Shown here piece by piece: positions 24,483 through 33,497 of a DNA stretch of 64,000 bases; within the stretch, counting starts at the first letter, position 1, and each line of letters begins with the position of its first letter. Origin of the DNA: Streptomyces sp. NBC_01341 (GTDB lineage: Bacteria > Actinomycetota > Actinomycetes > Streptomycetales > Streptomycetaceae). The stretch spans positions 4,216,001 to 4,280,000 of the forward strand of contig NZ_CP108364.1 in NCBI RefSeq assembly GCF_035946055.1, in the 5' to 3' direction. Both the position numbers and the translations under genes were made by a program. Below the pieces are notes generated by a model, which was given only the letters and a program-made list of their open reading frames with translations, did no database searches and was not told the DNA's origin.

Positions 24483-26051
24483 ATGACTCAGCTGGACGCG
24501 CGGCCACAGGCCGGAGACACGGTACGGAGAACCGCCCCTGCCGACGGCGGTGTACGCGAGAAGGGCCTCGGCGGGGACTCCGTCGGGCTGATGGGCAGCG
24601 CCGTCCTCGGCATCTCCACCGTCGCCCCGGTGTACTGCCTCACCTCCACGCTCGGCTCCACCGCCGGCGAGGTCGGCGTGCACATGCCCGCCGTGTTCCT
24701 GGCCGGGTTCCTCCCGATGCTGCTGGTGGCCTTCGCGTACCGCGAGCTGAACAAGGCCGTGCCGGACTGCGGCACCTCGTTCACCTGGACGGTCAAGGCG
24801 TTCGGGCCGCGCCTGGGGTGGATGTGCGGATGGGGCCTGGTCATCGCGACGATCATCGTCCTGTCGAACCTCGCGGGCGTCGCGACCTCGTACTTCTGGC
24901 TGCTGGCCGGTCAGATCTCCGGCAGCGACCCGGTCGCCGCCCTCGACGACAGCAAGCCGGTGCACATCCTGACCTGCCTGCTCCTGATCGCCGTGGCGAC
25001 GGCGATCAGCTACCGGGGCATGACGGCGACCAAGGGCATCCAGTACACCCTCGTCGCCCTGCAACTCGTCGTCCTCGCGCTGTTCGTCGTCATGGCCGTG
25101 CGGAAGGCGGGCAGCGGCGACTTCGCCGCCACGTCGCCGGACTTCTCCTGGTCCTGGCTGAACCCGTTCGCCGTCCAGTCGTTCGCCGCCTTCACGGCGG
25201 GGCTGTCCCTCTCGATCTTCATGTTCTGGGGCTGGGACACCTGTCTCACGACGAACGAGGAGACCATCGGCAGCGACAGGACACCCGGCCGCGCCGCCCT
25301 CGTCGCGATGGTCGTCCTGGTCGGGTCCTACCTGGCCACCGGCATCGCCGCGCAGATGGTGGTGGGGGCCGGGGACACCGGGCTCGGCCTGGCGAACCCC
25401 GGAACGTCCGACAACGTGTTCGCCGCCCTCGCGGGCCCCGTCATGGGCCCCGGCCTCGGCATCCTGCTCTTCCTGGCGGTGCTCGCCTCGGCCGCCGCGA
25501 GCCTGCAGACGACGTTCATCCCGGTGGCGCGCACGGTCCTGGCGATGGCGTCGTACGAGGCGCTCCCCGCCCCGTACGCGAAGGTCCACCCGCGCTTCAG
25601 GACCCCGGGGCGGGCCACCGTGGTCGCCGGCATCGCGACCGGTGTGTTCTACACGGTGATGACCCTGGTCAGCGAGCACGTCCTGATCGACACCATCTAC
25701 GCGCTCGGCCTGATGATCTGCTTCTACTACGCCCTGACGGCGTTCGCCTGCGCCTGGTACTTCCGCGCCGAACTCACCCGGTCCGCACGTGATCTCGTCT
25801 TCAAGGGGCTGTTCCCCGTCGTCGGCGGCGTCCTCCTCACGGCCGTCTTCGGCAAGACCCTGTACGACATGTGGGACCCGGCCTACGGCTCGGGTTCCTC
25901 GGTCCTCGGCGTCGGCTCCGTCTTCGTCATCGGCGTCGGGCTGCTGCTCCTCGGCCTGGTGCTGATGGAGGCGATGCGGCGCCGCGCGCCCGCCTTCTTC
26001 CGCGGCGAGGTGCTGACGAAGGAGACCCCCGCGCTCGTGGTGAGCGACTGA
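24483..26051 (+). CDS. APC-superfamily amino acid permease
   Basis: 522 residues from ATG 24483 (MTQLDARPQ); an ATG at 24453 is possible but falls within the promoter-like AT-rich region. There are about 12 membrane helices, with the APC-type first helix GLGGDSVGLMGSAVLGISTV containing the unwound Gly-rich substrate site. The later MFWGWDTCLTTNEE is typical of the cationic amino acid/polyamine branch. The substrate is unknown. It stands alone, with a 290-base upstream region holding an inverted repeat. Confidence 0.87.
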   Translation: MTQLDARPQAGDTVRRTAPADGGVREKGLGGDSVGLMGSAVLGISTVAPVYCLTSTLGSTAGEVGVHMPAVFLAGFLPMLLVAFAYRELNKAVPDCGTSFTWTVKAFGPRLGWMCGWGLVIATIIVLSNLAGVATSYFWLLAGQISGSDPVAALDDSKPVHILTCLLLIAVATAISYRGMTATKGIQYTLVALQLVVLALFVVMAVRKAGSGDFAATSPDFSWSWLNPFAVQSFAAFTAGLSLSIFMFWGWDTCLTTNEETIGSDRTPGRAALVAMVVLVGSYLATGIAAQMVVGAGDTGLGLANPGTSDNVFAALAGPVMGPGLGILLFLAVLASAAASLQTTFIPVARTVLAMASYEALPAPYAKVHPRFRTPGRATVVAGIATGVFYTVMTLVSEHVLIDTIYALGLMICFYYALTAFACAWYFRAELTRSARDLVFKGLFPVVGGVLLTAVFGKTLYDMWDPAYGSGSSVLGVGSVFVIGVGLLLLGLVLMEAMRRRAPAFFRGEVLTKETPALVVSD

Positions 26052-26103
26052 ACGCTCAGCCGGACCGCCAGTAACTCCGCGCGCGCACCCGTTCCTTGGG
26101 CGA

Positions 26104-26292
26104 TCACAGCTCCTTGCGGGCGGACGCGGCCCGGGTCAGGGCAGGGAGAAGGGGGTGCCCTGGAGCGGCGTCGACGGTGTCACCCGGTTCGGCCGCCCGT
26201 GCCCAGTCGCTCGCGGGCCCGTCGTGGAGGGCGAATTCGAGCCTGAACGTCGCGGCGGCGGGACCGCGGATCACGAGCGTGCGGCCGCGCTG
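26104..26292 (-). pseudogene. Remnant resembling the N-terminal domain of a siderophore-interacting protein
   Basis: Reading leftward, one open frame of about 60 codons ending TGA at 26104-26106 has RTLVIRGPAAATFRLEFAL and HDGPASDWARAAEPGDTV. This resembles the FAD-binding domain of SIP/ViuB-type ferric-siderophore reductases (R-x-Y-T-V/I-R ... F-V-L-H-x-x-G-P-A-S-x-W-A ... P-G-D). There is no plausible start, and the rest of the domain and the NAD domain are missing, so it is a decayed fragment. The same stretch has no convincing gene on the other strand. Confidence 0.45.
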
Positions 26293-26433
26293 ATGGGGTG
26301 CGCATCTCCCTCCGGGTGTCCCTGAGCGGGGAGTTGTGTGCGAAACCGGGCCAAGATCCTTTCAGAGTGGACTCAACAGGGCGCCGTACCGCATACCTTG
26401 GAGCCGTCACGGACGACGACGGAGGTGCCTCGC

Positions 26434-27279
26434 ATGCGGATCGCCACAACAATCTTCCTCACCGACGAGACGATCACGCCGGTCCGGCTCGCGCGTGAGC
26501 TGGAGCAGCGGGGATTCGCCGGGCTGTACCTGCCCGAACACACCCACATCCCGGTGAGCCGGGACACGCCCTATCCCGCCGGTGGCGAGCTGCCGGCCGA
26601 ATACGGGCGCACCCTCGACCCCTTCGTCGCGCTGGGACAGGCGGCGGCCGTCACCGAGCGGCTGGCCCTCGGTACCGGCATCACGCTGGTCGCGCAGCAC
26701 GACCCCATCGACCTGGCGAAGCAGGCCGCCACGCTCGACCACCTCTCGGGTGGCCGCTTCACGCTCGGCGTCGGCTTCGGCTGGAACGTGGAGGAGGCGG
26801 CGGACCACGGCGTGGAGTGGTCGACGCGGCGCGCGCTCGGCAGTGACCGGCTGGCCCTGATGCGAGCCCTGTGGTCCGATGAACCCACGGCGTACGACGG
26901 GGAGTTCGGGTCCGTCCGGGCGAGTCACGCCTACCCGAAGCCGGTGCAGCGGCGGCGCGGGCCCGTGAACGGCCCCCGCACCCTGATCGGCGGGGCGGCG
27001 GGACCCAGGCTCTTCGCGCAGATCGCCCGGGACGCGGACGGCTGGCTGCCGATCGGCGGGCGCGGTCTGGCCGAGTCGATTCCCGCGCTGCGCACGGCGT
27101 GGGAGGACGCGGGCCGTGACCCGAAGCACCTCCAGGTGGTGCCGTACGCCGTCGTGCCGACCCCCGGCAAGCTGGCGTACTACGCGGACCTCGGCGTCGA
27201 GGAGGTCGTCCTGCAGCTGCCTCCGGCGGGTGAGGCCGAGGTCCTGCGGGCGCTGGACGCCTATGCGGCGCACCTGTAG
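26434..27279 (+). CDS. LLM-class F420-dependent oxidoreductase
   Basis: 281 residues from ATG 26434, with GGAGG 8 bases upstream. It has the luciferase-like TIM barrel of the F420 branch: the N-terminal IATTIFLTDETI, the LYLPEHTHIP segment near residue 40, ALGTGITLVAQHDPI and RFTLGVGFGWN. The deazaflavin F420 is the expected cofactor, and the FO synthase gene fbiC lies 6 kb downstream. The substrate is unknown. The gene is single, between a SIP-like remnant and a PBP gene. Confidence 0.85.
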   Translation: MRIATTIFLTDETITPVRLARELEQRGFAGLYLPEHTHIPVSRDTPYPAGGELPAEYGRTLDPFVALGQAAAVTERLALGTGITLVAQHDPIDLAKQAATLDHLSGGRFTLGVGFGWNVEEAADHGVEWSTRRALGSDRLALMRALWSDEPTAYDGEFGSVRASHAYPKPVQRRRGPVNGPRTLIGGAAGPRLFAQIARDADGWLPIGGRGLAESIPALRTAWEDAGRDPKHLQVVPYAVVPTPGKLAYYADLGVEEVVLQLPPAGEAEVLRALDAYAAHL

Positions 27280-27405
27280 CGGTGACCGGCGGCGTGGAGC
27301 GCCACCCGGAGTGCAACCACGGGCGCCGGAATCGCATCTTTCACTCACGGACATCGATGGAGCGGCCTGCGCGCGTGTGCCCGGCTGCCGGGGAGCGGGA
27401 GCTCG

Positions 27406-28890
27406 ATGAACAGACCCTTGCGCCACATAGCCATCTTCTGCGGAATCCTGATGCTGGCTCTGCTGATCCGGACCAACTGGCTCCAGTTCGCCAAGAGCGA
27501 GGAGCTGGCCGGACACGAGCTCAACCGCAGGGTGAAGATCACCCAGTTCGCGACACCGCGGGGCGACATCATCGTGGGCGGCAAGGCGATCACCGGGTCG
27601 AAGGAGGTCACGGGTACCGACTTCAAGTACCAGCGCACCTTCAAGAACGGCCCGATGTACGCCCCCGTCACCGGCTACGCGTCCCAGGCCCAGGGCATGT
27701 CACTCCTGGAAAAGACGTACGACAGCATCCTCAGCGGCCAGGACGAGCGGTTCGCCTTCCGGCACGCCAAGGACATCCTCACCGGTGAGCCCCGGCGCGG
27801 CGGAGACGTCATCACGACGATCGACCCCAAGGCGCAGGAGGCGGCCTACAAGGGGCTGACGGACCTGGACGCCCGTGGCGCGGTCGTCGCGCTCGACCCG
27901 GCCACCGGCAAGGTGCTGGCCCTGGTCTCGACGCCCTCGTACGACCCCTCGGTCTTCGCCGGCAACTCCTTCAAGGAGGGCGACAGGTTCCAGGCGCTCG
28001 TGGACGCCAAGAGCAAGCCGCTGGCGAACCGCCCGCTGCGCGAGACCTTCCCGCCCGGCTCCACCTTCAAGATCCTCACCGCCACGGCCGCCCTGGAGCA
28101 CGGCGTCGTCACCGACGTCGACGCCAGGACCGACGCCGTCTCCCCGTATCCGCTGCCCCTCTCCACGAACAAGATCGGCAGCGAGGCCGGTGACGCCGTC
28201 TGCAACAAGGCCTCGCTGAAGACGGCCATGCAGTACTCCTGCAACAACGTCTTCCTCGACATGGCGTCCAAACTCGGCGACGACAAGATGCGGGAGACGG
28301 CGCAGAAGTTCGGCTTCAACGAGGATGTCTACTCGGAGGAGTTCGGCGACATGCTCGCCACCAAGAGCCTCTACCCGGAGGAGCTCGACAAGCCCGGCAC
28401 GGCGCTCACCGGCATGGGGCAGGGCAGCCTCACGAGCACCCCGATGCAGATGGCGATGGTGACGGCGGCCCTCGCCAACAACGGCAAGCTGATGCAGCCC
28501 TACATCGTCGACAAGCTGGAGGGGCCGGACCTGTCCGTCCTGGAGCAGCACGAGCCGAAGCTGATGAGCCAGGCGGTCTCCGAGGAAACGGCCAAGAAGG
28601 TCCAGGAGATGATGGAGTTCACCGCCAAGGAGGGCAGCGCCCAGCGTGCCCTGATCGACGGTGTGACGGTGGGCGGCAAGACGGGTACGGCGCAGCGCGG
28701 TAACGACGTGACCAAGGAGGTGCCGTACGGCTGGTTCGTGTCGTACGGCAAGAACCCCGACGGCCGCGCCGTCGCGGTCGCGGTCTTCATCGACCCGACG
28801 GCCATGGACATCTCCCGCTCCGACATCTCCGGTGGCCGCCTCGGCGCCCCGATCGCCCGCAACGTGATGAAGGCGGTCCTGGGGAAGTAG
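27406..28890 (+). CDS. Class B penicillin-binding protein (peptidoglycan D,D-transpeptidase)
   Basis: 494 residues with an N-terminal membrane anchor (HIAIFCGILMLALLI) and a dimerisation region. The transpeptidase domain has STFK (Ser219 nucleophile, Lys222), SCN (278-280) and KTG (425-427). It resembles the actinobacterial PbpA type. Such genes usually follow an ftsW/rodA gene; here the upstream neighbour is an LLM oxidoreductase, so it is an orphan copy. It cross-links peptidoglycan on the outer face of the membrane. Confidence 0.92.
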   Translation: MNRPLRHIAIFCGILMLALLIRTNWLQFAKSEELAGHELNRRVKITQFATPRGDIIVGGKAITGSKEVTGTDFKYQRTFKNGPMYAPVTGYASQAQGMSLLEKTYDSILSGQDERFAFRHAKDILTGEPRRGGDVITTIDPKAQEAAYKGLTDLDARGAVVALDPATGKVLALVSTPSYDPSVFAGNSFKEGDRFQALVDAKSKPLANRPLRETFPPGSTFKILTATAALEHGVVTDVDARTDAVSPYPLPLSTNKIGSEAGDAVCNKASLKTAMQYSCNNVFLDMASKLGDDKMRETAQKFGFNEDVYSEEFGDMLATKSLYPEELDKPGTALTGMGQGSLTSTPMQMAMVTAALANNGKLMQPYIVDKLEGPDLSVLEQHEPKLMSQAVSEETAKKVQEMMEFTAKEGSAQRALIDGVTVGGKTGTAQRGNDVTKEVPYGWFVSYGKNPDGRAVAVAVFIDPTAMDISRSDISGGRLGAPIARNVMKAVLGK

Positions 28891-28921
28891 CCCCGCCCGT
28901 CCGACCCGTGGGGTCGTCCGC

Positions 28922-28944
28922 CCGCCCGGTGCCGCACCGGGCGG
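28922..28944 (+). terminator. Terminator after the PBP gene
   Basis: CCGCCCGGTG / CACCGGGCGG, 10-bp arms with a 3-base loop, 31 bases after the stop. Confidence 0.8.
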
Positions 28945-29005
28945 ACGTGTGCCGGGGCGGCGGGCGCGTACCCGGCCTGCGGAAACCGCGTGTCGGGGCG
29001 TGGAG

Positions 29006-29052
29006 CATGTGTGCGATCATCGCGTGCGCTCATTACATGTCCTACACACATG
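29006..29052. repeat. Long-spaced inverted repeat upstream of the large secreted protein gene
   Basis: CATGTGTG at 29006-29013 and CACACATG at 29045-29052, in an AT-richer stretch 86 bases before the start codon. It is a possible binding site or promoter element; no further support is visible. Confidence 0.3.
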
Positions 29053-29137
29053 ATGGCGGCGTGCCTTCGAACCCACCGGTCGTGCGGGGCCGTTCGCGGG
29101 TCCTCGCCACGCACCTCACCGCTCCGGGGGGAACGGA

Positions 29138-32100
29138 ATGCCTCGATCCTTGTGGAAGGCCGCGAGATCCGCGGTCTGTACCACCTTGCTGCTCGTCCTC
29201 GCGGTGATCCTGTCATCGCTCCTTCCGTCGACACCGGCTCTGGCGTCCACCGCCGGCGCGGCTGCCGCCCGGGCCGCCGAGGACTGCTCCACCGTGCTCC
29301 CGCTCTCGTCGTTCGGCGAGTCCGCGAGCCCGGAGGGGACGACGGACATCCCGGCCGAGGAAACGGTCTGTTACACCGTGACGGTGGACCGGCCCGGCCT
29401 GCACCGCCTCCTCGTCACCGGCTCCGGCGCCGAGAACGTCCAGCCCTCCGTGTCCGACGGTGACGACCAGGTCGACTGCTACGACCCGGAGTGGGGCGCC
29501 GGCTGGTGCCACCTGGACCGCGAGGGCGCGTACACGCTCCGCCTGCGCAACGCCTGGCCCGACCCGAGCAGGCCGACGGTCGCCCTCGTCCCGCTCGCCT
29601 CGGACGAAGGGTGCCTGGCCGAGACCGGCACGGGCTGGGACGGCGCACCGCTCACGGGGTCGGCCACCGGGCCCACCGCCGTCCAGTGCCAGCCCTTCAC
29701 GGCGCGACCCGGCGAACGCATCACGACCAAGATCTCGACCACCGCGTACGGATCGAGCACGTCCTGGATCACCGACGAGACCGGTGCCCGGATATGCCCG
29801 CACTTCAACGAGGACGGCAGCGAAGGCTGCGTCCTGCCCGGTGACGGCCCCTACCGCGTCCTGTCCCAGGTCAGCTACGCGGAGCGCGGATTCCCCGCCG
29901 AGTACACCCTGACCGTCCGCAGGCTCTCCGACCCGGCCGGCTGCGCGCGGGTACCGCTGAACGCCTACGGCTCGGCTCCGACCACCGTGAGCCCGTCCTC
30001 CGGCTGCAAGGTCTTCTCGGCCCCCGCCGCCGGGCGCTACGACGTCTACGCGGTCGGCTCGGGTGTCCGTAGCGTACTCGGTGTCTACGATCGGGACGGG
30101 AAGACCGTCTGCACGACCTGGTCGGGGTGCACCCTGCCCGCCGCCGGTGACTACACCGTGTTCACCGACAAGCCGACCCTGATCATCGACCGCTCCTCCA
30201 CCGCCGGATGCGTGCGGGTCGAACTCGGCCTGTACAACGGTGTGTTCGAGGCCGGCGGGGAGGTCGACTGCCTCTCGCTGCCGCTTCCCGAGGGTGCCGC
30301 CATGGCCGCTCTCAAGCCCAGCGGCGGGCCCGCGCCGCGACCGGACCTGACCGTCGTGGACGCCGACGGTGTGCAACGGTGCGACGCGAGCGCCCTGTCG
30401 GGCGGCACCTGCGCGCTCACGGGCGGGGCGCCCTTCCGACTGCTGGTCTCCAGCGACGACGAGGACACCGTCACCGGCGCGTACACGCTGGCGCTGCACC
30501 GCACGGACGCGGCGAGCGGCTGCCCCGTCCTCCCGGCGGGGGACTTCACCGCGACGAGCCCGGCCGCCCGTCTCTCCACCGGCAACGGCGTGTTCTCGCA
30601 CTGCCTGACCATCCCGGCCGGTGCCCACAGCGCGAACGAGAACCTCCAACTCGAAGCGGGGCCGGGCACGGCCTCCCCCGCCCAGGTCTCCGTCCTGGAC
30701 GACCACGGCAAGCAGGTCTGCTCCGTGTACTCCACTCTCTCCTCCTGGACGACCTGTGCCATGGCCCCGGGAGTCACCCACACGGTGCTCTTCACCGGCC
30801 GTGACACCGCCGCCGACTACACGCTGACCCGACGGGACGTCACAGCCACCGCACAGGGCTGCTCCGAGACCCGGGCCGCCGAGGTCGGGGGCCCCTCCAC
30901 GGGCGGCCTGCTCGGCGCCCCGGGCGCACTGGTCTGCCGGAAGGTCACCACGGCGGACGTGAAGGACGTCCTGCACCTCGACGTCCGCGACGCTCTGGGC
31001 ACCGCCAACGTCGTCGCCTACGGGGCGGACGGCGTGGCGCTCTGCAACAAGAACGCCGCCTGCGCGGTCACCGGCTCCACCAGCTACCAGGTGCTGCTCA
31101 CCGTGCGGACGGGGCTGAAGGCCGCCCCTGCCTACCGCTTCGACGCCCTGCGCATCGCCACCGCGAGCGGCCCGGCCGACGAGTGCGTGAAGGTACCCAA
31201 CATCAGTTACGGCTACGGCCCCGTCACCGGCACGCTGGACGAGTCCCACAGCGCGGTGTGCGCGGCACTGCCCACCGCGTACAACGACCACTTCGACATG
31301 AAGATCAGCGACACCACCGGGGCTACCGCGACCGCGGTGCCGGCGCTCTACGGAGCGAGCCGCGCGAACAACTGCTATCGCTCCATCCCTGACGGGTACA
31401 AGTGCTCCGTCAGTGAGCCGTACGGCGCTCAGGACACGTCGAGCATCCTCGTGCTGTCCCTTCCCGAGACCGCCTCGCAGACCTCGTACAAGGCCGAAGC
31501 GGTCTGCTCGGCCATCCGCTGCGGGACGGAGACGGTCACCGTCGGCGCGGTGACGCCCACGACCGGGGCGACCGGCACCAAGGTCACCCTGCAGGTGTCC
31601 GGCACCGCTCTGCACGCGGACGACATCGTGCGCATCTACATGTCCGGCAGGACCGTCAAGGCGACCACCACCTCGGTGTCGGCCGATCGCAGAACGCTGA
31701 CGGCCGAACTCGACCTGACCGGCGTGGCCGTCGGCACCTGGAGCCTCAGCGTCGTCACGCACAACGCGTGGGAGTACGGCAAGGGCTCCTTCACCGTGAC
31801 CGAGGCCCCGCTGCTGAACCGCACGCCCCCGGTGATCAGCGGGACCGCGAAGATCGGCGGCACCCTGGCGGCCGGCACGGGAACCTGGTCGGTGAACCCC
31901 GTCTCCTACGCCTACCAGTGGTACGCCGACGGCAAGGCCGTGGCCGGGGCGACGGGGCAGGGTTACACCCTGCCGGCGTCGCTGCTGGGCAGGAAGGTCA
32001 CCGTGACCGTCACCGCCGGTGCGGCCGACGGTGCGGCAGTGGCGAGCACCTCCGCCGCGGTCACCGTCGCGCAGGGTACGGCGCCGAAGGCCACCACCGC

Positions 32101-32626
32101 CCCGAAGGTCACCGGGAGTGCGAAGGTCGGCTCCAAGCTGACGGTCTCTCCCGGCGTCTGGTCCCCGGCGGCGACCTCGTACGCCTACCAGTGGAAGGCC
32201 GAGGGGAAGGCGATCGCGGGCGCGACCGCAGCGGCCTACACCGTGCCCCCCTCGCTGCTGGGCAAAAAGCTCACCGTGACCGTCACGGCACGGCGCACCG
32301 GGCACGCGGACGCGGGTCTGACCCCCGCGGCGCTCACAGTGGGCGCGGGGACGGCCCCCAAGGCCACCAAGGCGCCGACGGTCTCGGGCACCGCCAAGGT
32401 GGGCCGGGTCCTCAAGGCGGCTCACGGCACGTGGACGCCGGCACCCACCTCGTACGCCTACCAGTGGTATGCGAACGGCAAGGCCGTCGCGGGGGCGACC
32501 AAGTCCTCGCTGACCCTCAAGGCCGCCCAGAAGGGCAAGAAGATGACGGTGAAGGTGACCGCGCGCCGCACCGGTCACAGCAGCGGTTCGGCCGTCAGCA
32601 GGTCGACCGCCACGGTGGCCCGCTGA
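29138..32626 (+). CDS. Large secreted modular protein with C-terminal Ig-like repeats
   Basis: 1162 residues. The signal peptide (AVCTTLLLVLAVILSSLL, cleaved after ALA/AS near residue 38) leads into about seven divergent modules of 100-120 residues (to about 790). Each module starts near a GC pair, carries a short DGxxxC segment followed by C-x-L/V, and often ends Y-x-L-x-x-R, so paired disulfides are likely. An IPT-like domain (about 795-885) follows, then three 85-90-residue repeats with SYAYQW...GKAxAGAT, the bacterial Ig-like type. There is no LPXTG or membrane anchor. The role is unknown; adhesion or matrix function is a guess. A terminator follows. Confidence 0.85.
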   Translation: MPRSLWKAARSAVCTTLLLVLAVILSSLLPSTPALASTAGAAAARAAEDCSTVLPLSSFGESASPEGTTDIPAEETVCYTVTVDRPGLHRLLVTGSGAENVQPSVSDGDDQVDCYDPEWGAGWCHLDREGAYTLRLRNAWPDPSRPTVALVPLASDEGCLAETGTGWDGAPLTGSATGPTAVQCQPFTARPGERITTKISTTAYGSSTSWITDETGARICPHFNEDGSEGCVLPGDGPYRVLSQVSYAERGFPAEYTLTVRRLSDPAGCARVPLNAYGSAPTTVSPSSGCKVFSAPAAGRYDVYAVGSGVRSVLGVYDRDGKTVCTTWSGCTLPAAGDYTVFTDKPTLIIDRSSTAGCVRVELGLYNGVFEAGGEVDCLSLPLPEGAAMAALKPSGGPAPRPDLTVVDADGVQRCDASALSGGTCALTGGAPFRLLVSSDDEDTVTGAYTLALHRTDAASGCPVLPAGDFTATSPAARLSTGNGVFSHCLTIPAGAHSANENLQLEAGPGTASPAQVSVLDDHGKQVCSVYSTLSSWTTCAMAPGVTHTVLFTGRDTAADYTLTRRDVTATAQGCSETRAAEVGGPSTGGLLGAPGALVCRKVTTADVKDVLHLDVRDALGTANVVAYGADGVALCNKNAACAVTGSTSYQVLLTVRTGLKAAPAYRFDALRIATASGPADECVKVPNISYGYGPVTGTLDESHSAVCAALPTAYNDHFDMKISDTTGATATAVPALYGASRANNCYRSIPDGYKCSVSEPYGAQDTSSILVLSLPETASQTSYKAEAVCSAIRCGTETVTVGAVTPTTGATGTKVTLQVSGTALHADDIVRIYMSGRTVKATTTSVSADRRTLTAELDLTGVAVGTWSLSVVTHNAWEYGKGSFTVTEAPLLNRTPPVISGTAKIGGTLAAGTGTWSVNPVSYAYQWYADGKAVAGATGQGYTLPASLLGRKVTVTVTAGAADGAAVASTSAAVTVAQGTAPKATTAPKVTGSAKVGSKLTVSPGVWSPAATSYAYQWKAEGKAIAGATAAAYTVPPSLLGKKLTVTVTARRTGHADAGLTPAALTVGAGTAPKATKAPTVSGTAKVGRVLKAAHGTWTPAPTSYAYQWYANGKAVAGATKSSLTLKAAQKGKKMTVKVTARRTGHSSGSAVSRSTATVAR

Positions 32627-32638
32627 CGCACGGGCCCA

Positions 32639-32677
32639 CAGGCGCCGGGCTCCCGGACTCCGGGGGCCCGGCGCCTG
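32639..32677. terminator. Terminator between the secreted protein gene and the HAD gene
   Basis: CAGGCGCCGGGC / GCCCGGCGCCTG, a perfect 12-bp stem with an inner CCCGG/CCGGG pairing, between convergent stops at 32626 and 32685. Confidence 0.85.
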
Positions 32678-32684
32678 CGCCTGC

Positions 32685-33377
32685 TCAGGCCTCCGGTTCC
32701 TCGGGGCGCGGGGCCAGGACCAGGTGCTTTCGCCGTTCCTGGGCGCCCACCAGGGCGGGGAGTTCGGTCAGGGAGTCGACGCGCCAGTCCGCCGTGTCCA
32801 GGACGTCCGGGTGGTCCGCCCACCAGTGGCCGTAGGGGCCGCGGCGGATGTGTGCCGTACGCAGCCCCGAGGACTTCGCGGGGAACAGGTCGTCGGCCGG
32901 GTGGTCGCCGACGTACAAGGTGGCGTCCGGCGCGGCGCCCGACACCTCAAGCACGCGGGAGAAGAACTCCCGGTCCGGTTTGTCCACGCCCCACTCCTCC
33001 GACGTGACGACCAGGTCGGCCGGCAGGTCCAGGGCCCGCAGCAGCTGTCCGGCCCGGACCGATCTGTCCCCCGCGATCACCACCCGCAGACCGGCAGCGC
33101 GCAGTTCGGCGAGCGCCGGGCGGACGTCGGGGTAGAGGTCGGTCTCGTCCAGGTGCTCGCCGCGCCCGGCCGCCGTACGCGCGTGGGCCGCCTCTTCGAC
33201 GTCCATGTCGGGGCGCAGGATGCGCAGCGCGTCGGTGCAGTCGCGGCCCTGTACGACCGCCGCACCCACCAGGGCGCTGACGGTGTGCGGCGGGACCCCG
33301 AGCCAGTTGGCCCACGAGGCCCAGTGGCGGTCGTCGCGGACGAGGGTCTCTCCGATGTCGAAGACGATCGTTTCCAT
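32685..33377 (-). CDS. HAD-family hydrolase
   Basis: 230 residues from ATG 33377 (METIVFDIGETLV), with GGAGGGG just upstream; an ATG at 33410 would add 11 residues. Motif I is DIGET, so the nucleophile Asp is kept but the usual second Asp (DxDx[T/V]) is Gly. The motif II/III Lys is in GVDKPDREFF and the motif IV acidic cluster in YVGDHPADD. The cap domain suits phosphoglycolate-phosphatase-like enzymes. The Gly change may alter or reduce phosphatase chemistry. It is divergent from fbiC. Confidence 0.82.
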   Translation of the reverse strand: METIVFDIGETLVRDDRHWASWANWLGVPPHTVSALVGAAVVQGRDCTDALRILRPDMDVEEAAHARTAAGRGEHLDETDLYPDVRPALAELRAAGLRVVIAGDRSVRAGQLLRALDLPADLVVTSEEWGVDKPDREFFSRVLEVSGAAPDATLYVGDHPADDLFPAKSSGLRTAHIRRGPYGHWWADHPDVLDTADWRVDSLTELPALVGAQERRKHLVLAPRPEEPEA

Positions 33378-33485
33378 CACCCCTCCGAGCCTACGGGTCA
33401 AGTCGGACATAACGTCCAAGGCGCCAGCAGTGGCCGGGTGCTTCCACCCGGCAGAGGCCCTGGTCCTGACCGAGTGCCGCGCTCG

Positions 33486-33491
33486 TATGCT
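33486..33491 (+). promoter_or_regulatory. Candidate -10 box of fbiC
   Basis: TATGCT ends 6 bases before the fbiC ATG at 33498 and there is no Shine-Dalgarno sequence between them. No good -35 box is seen at 17 bases (CTGACC is 14 bases away). A leaderless transcript is possible. Confidence 0.4.
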
Positions 33492-33497
33492 CGGTCC

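Noticed and set aside
29213..32578. 1121-codon minus-strand open frame opposite the large secreted protein gene
   Set aside because: Composition (Arg/Gly/Val/His-rich, no domain) is that of an antisense shadow of a GC-rich gene; the plus strand has a signal peptide and clear internal repeats.
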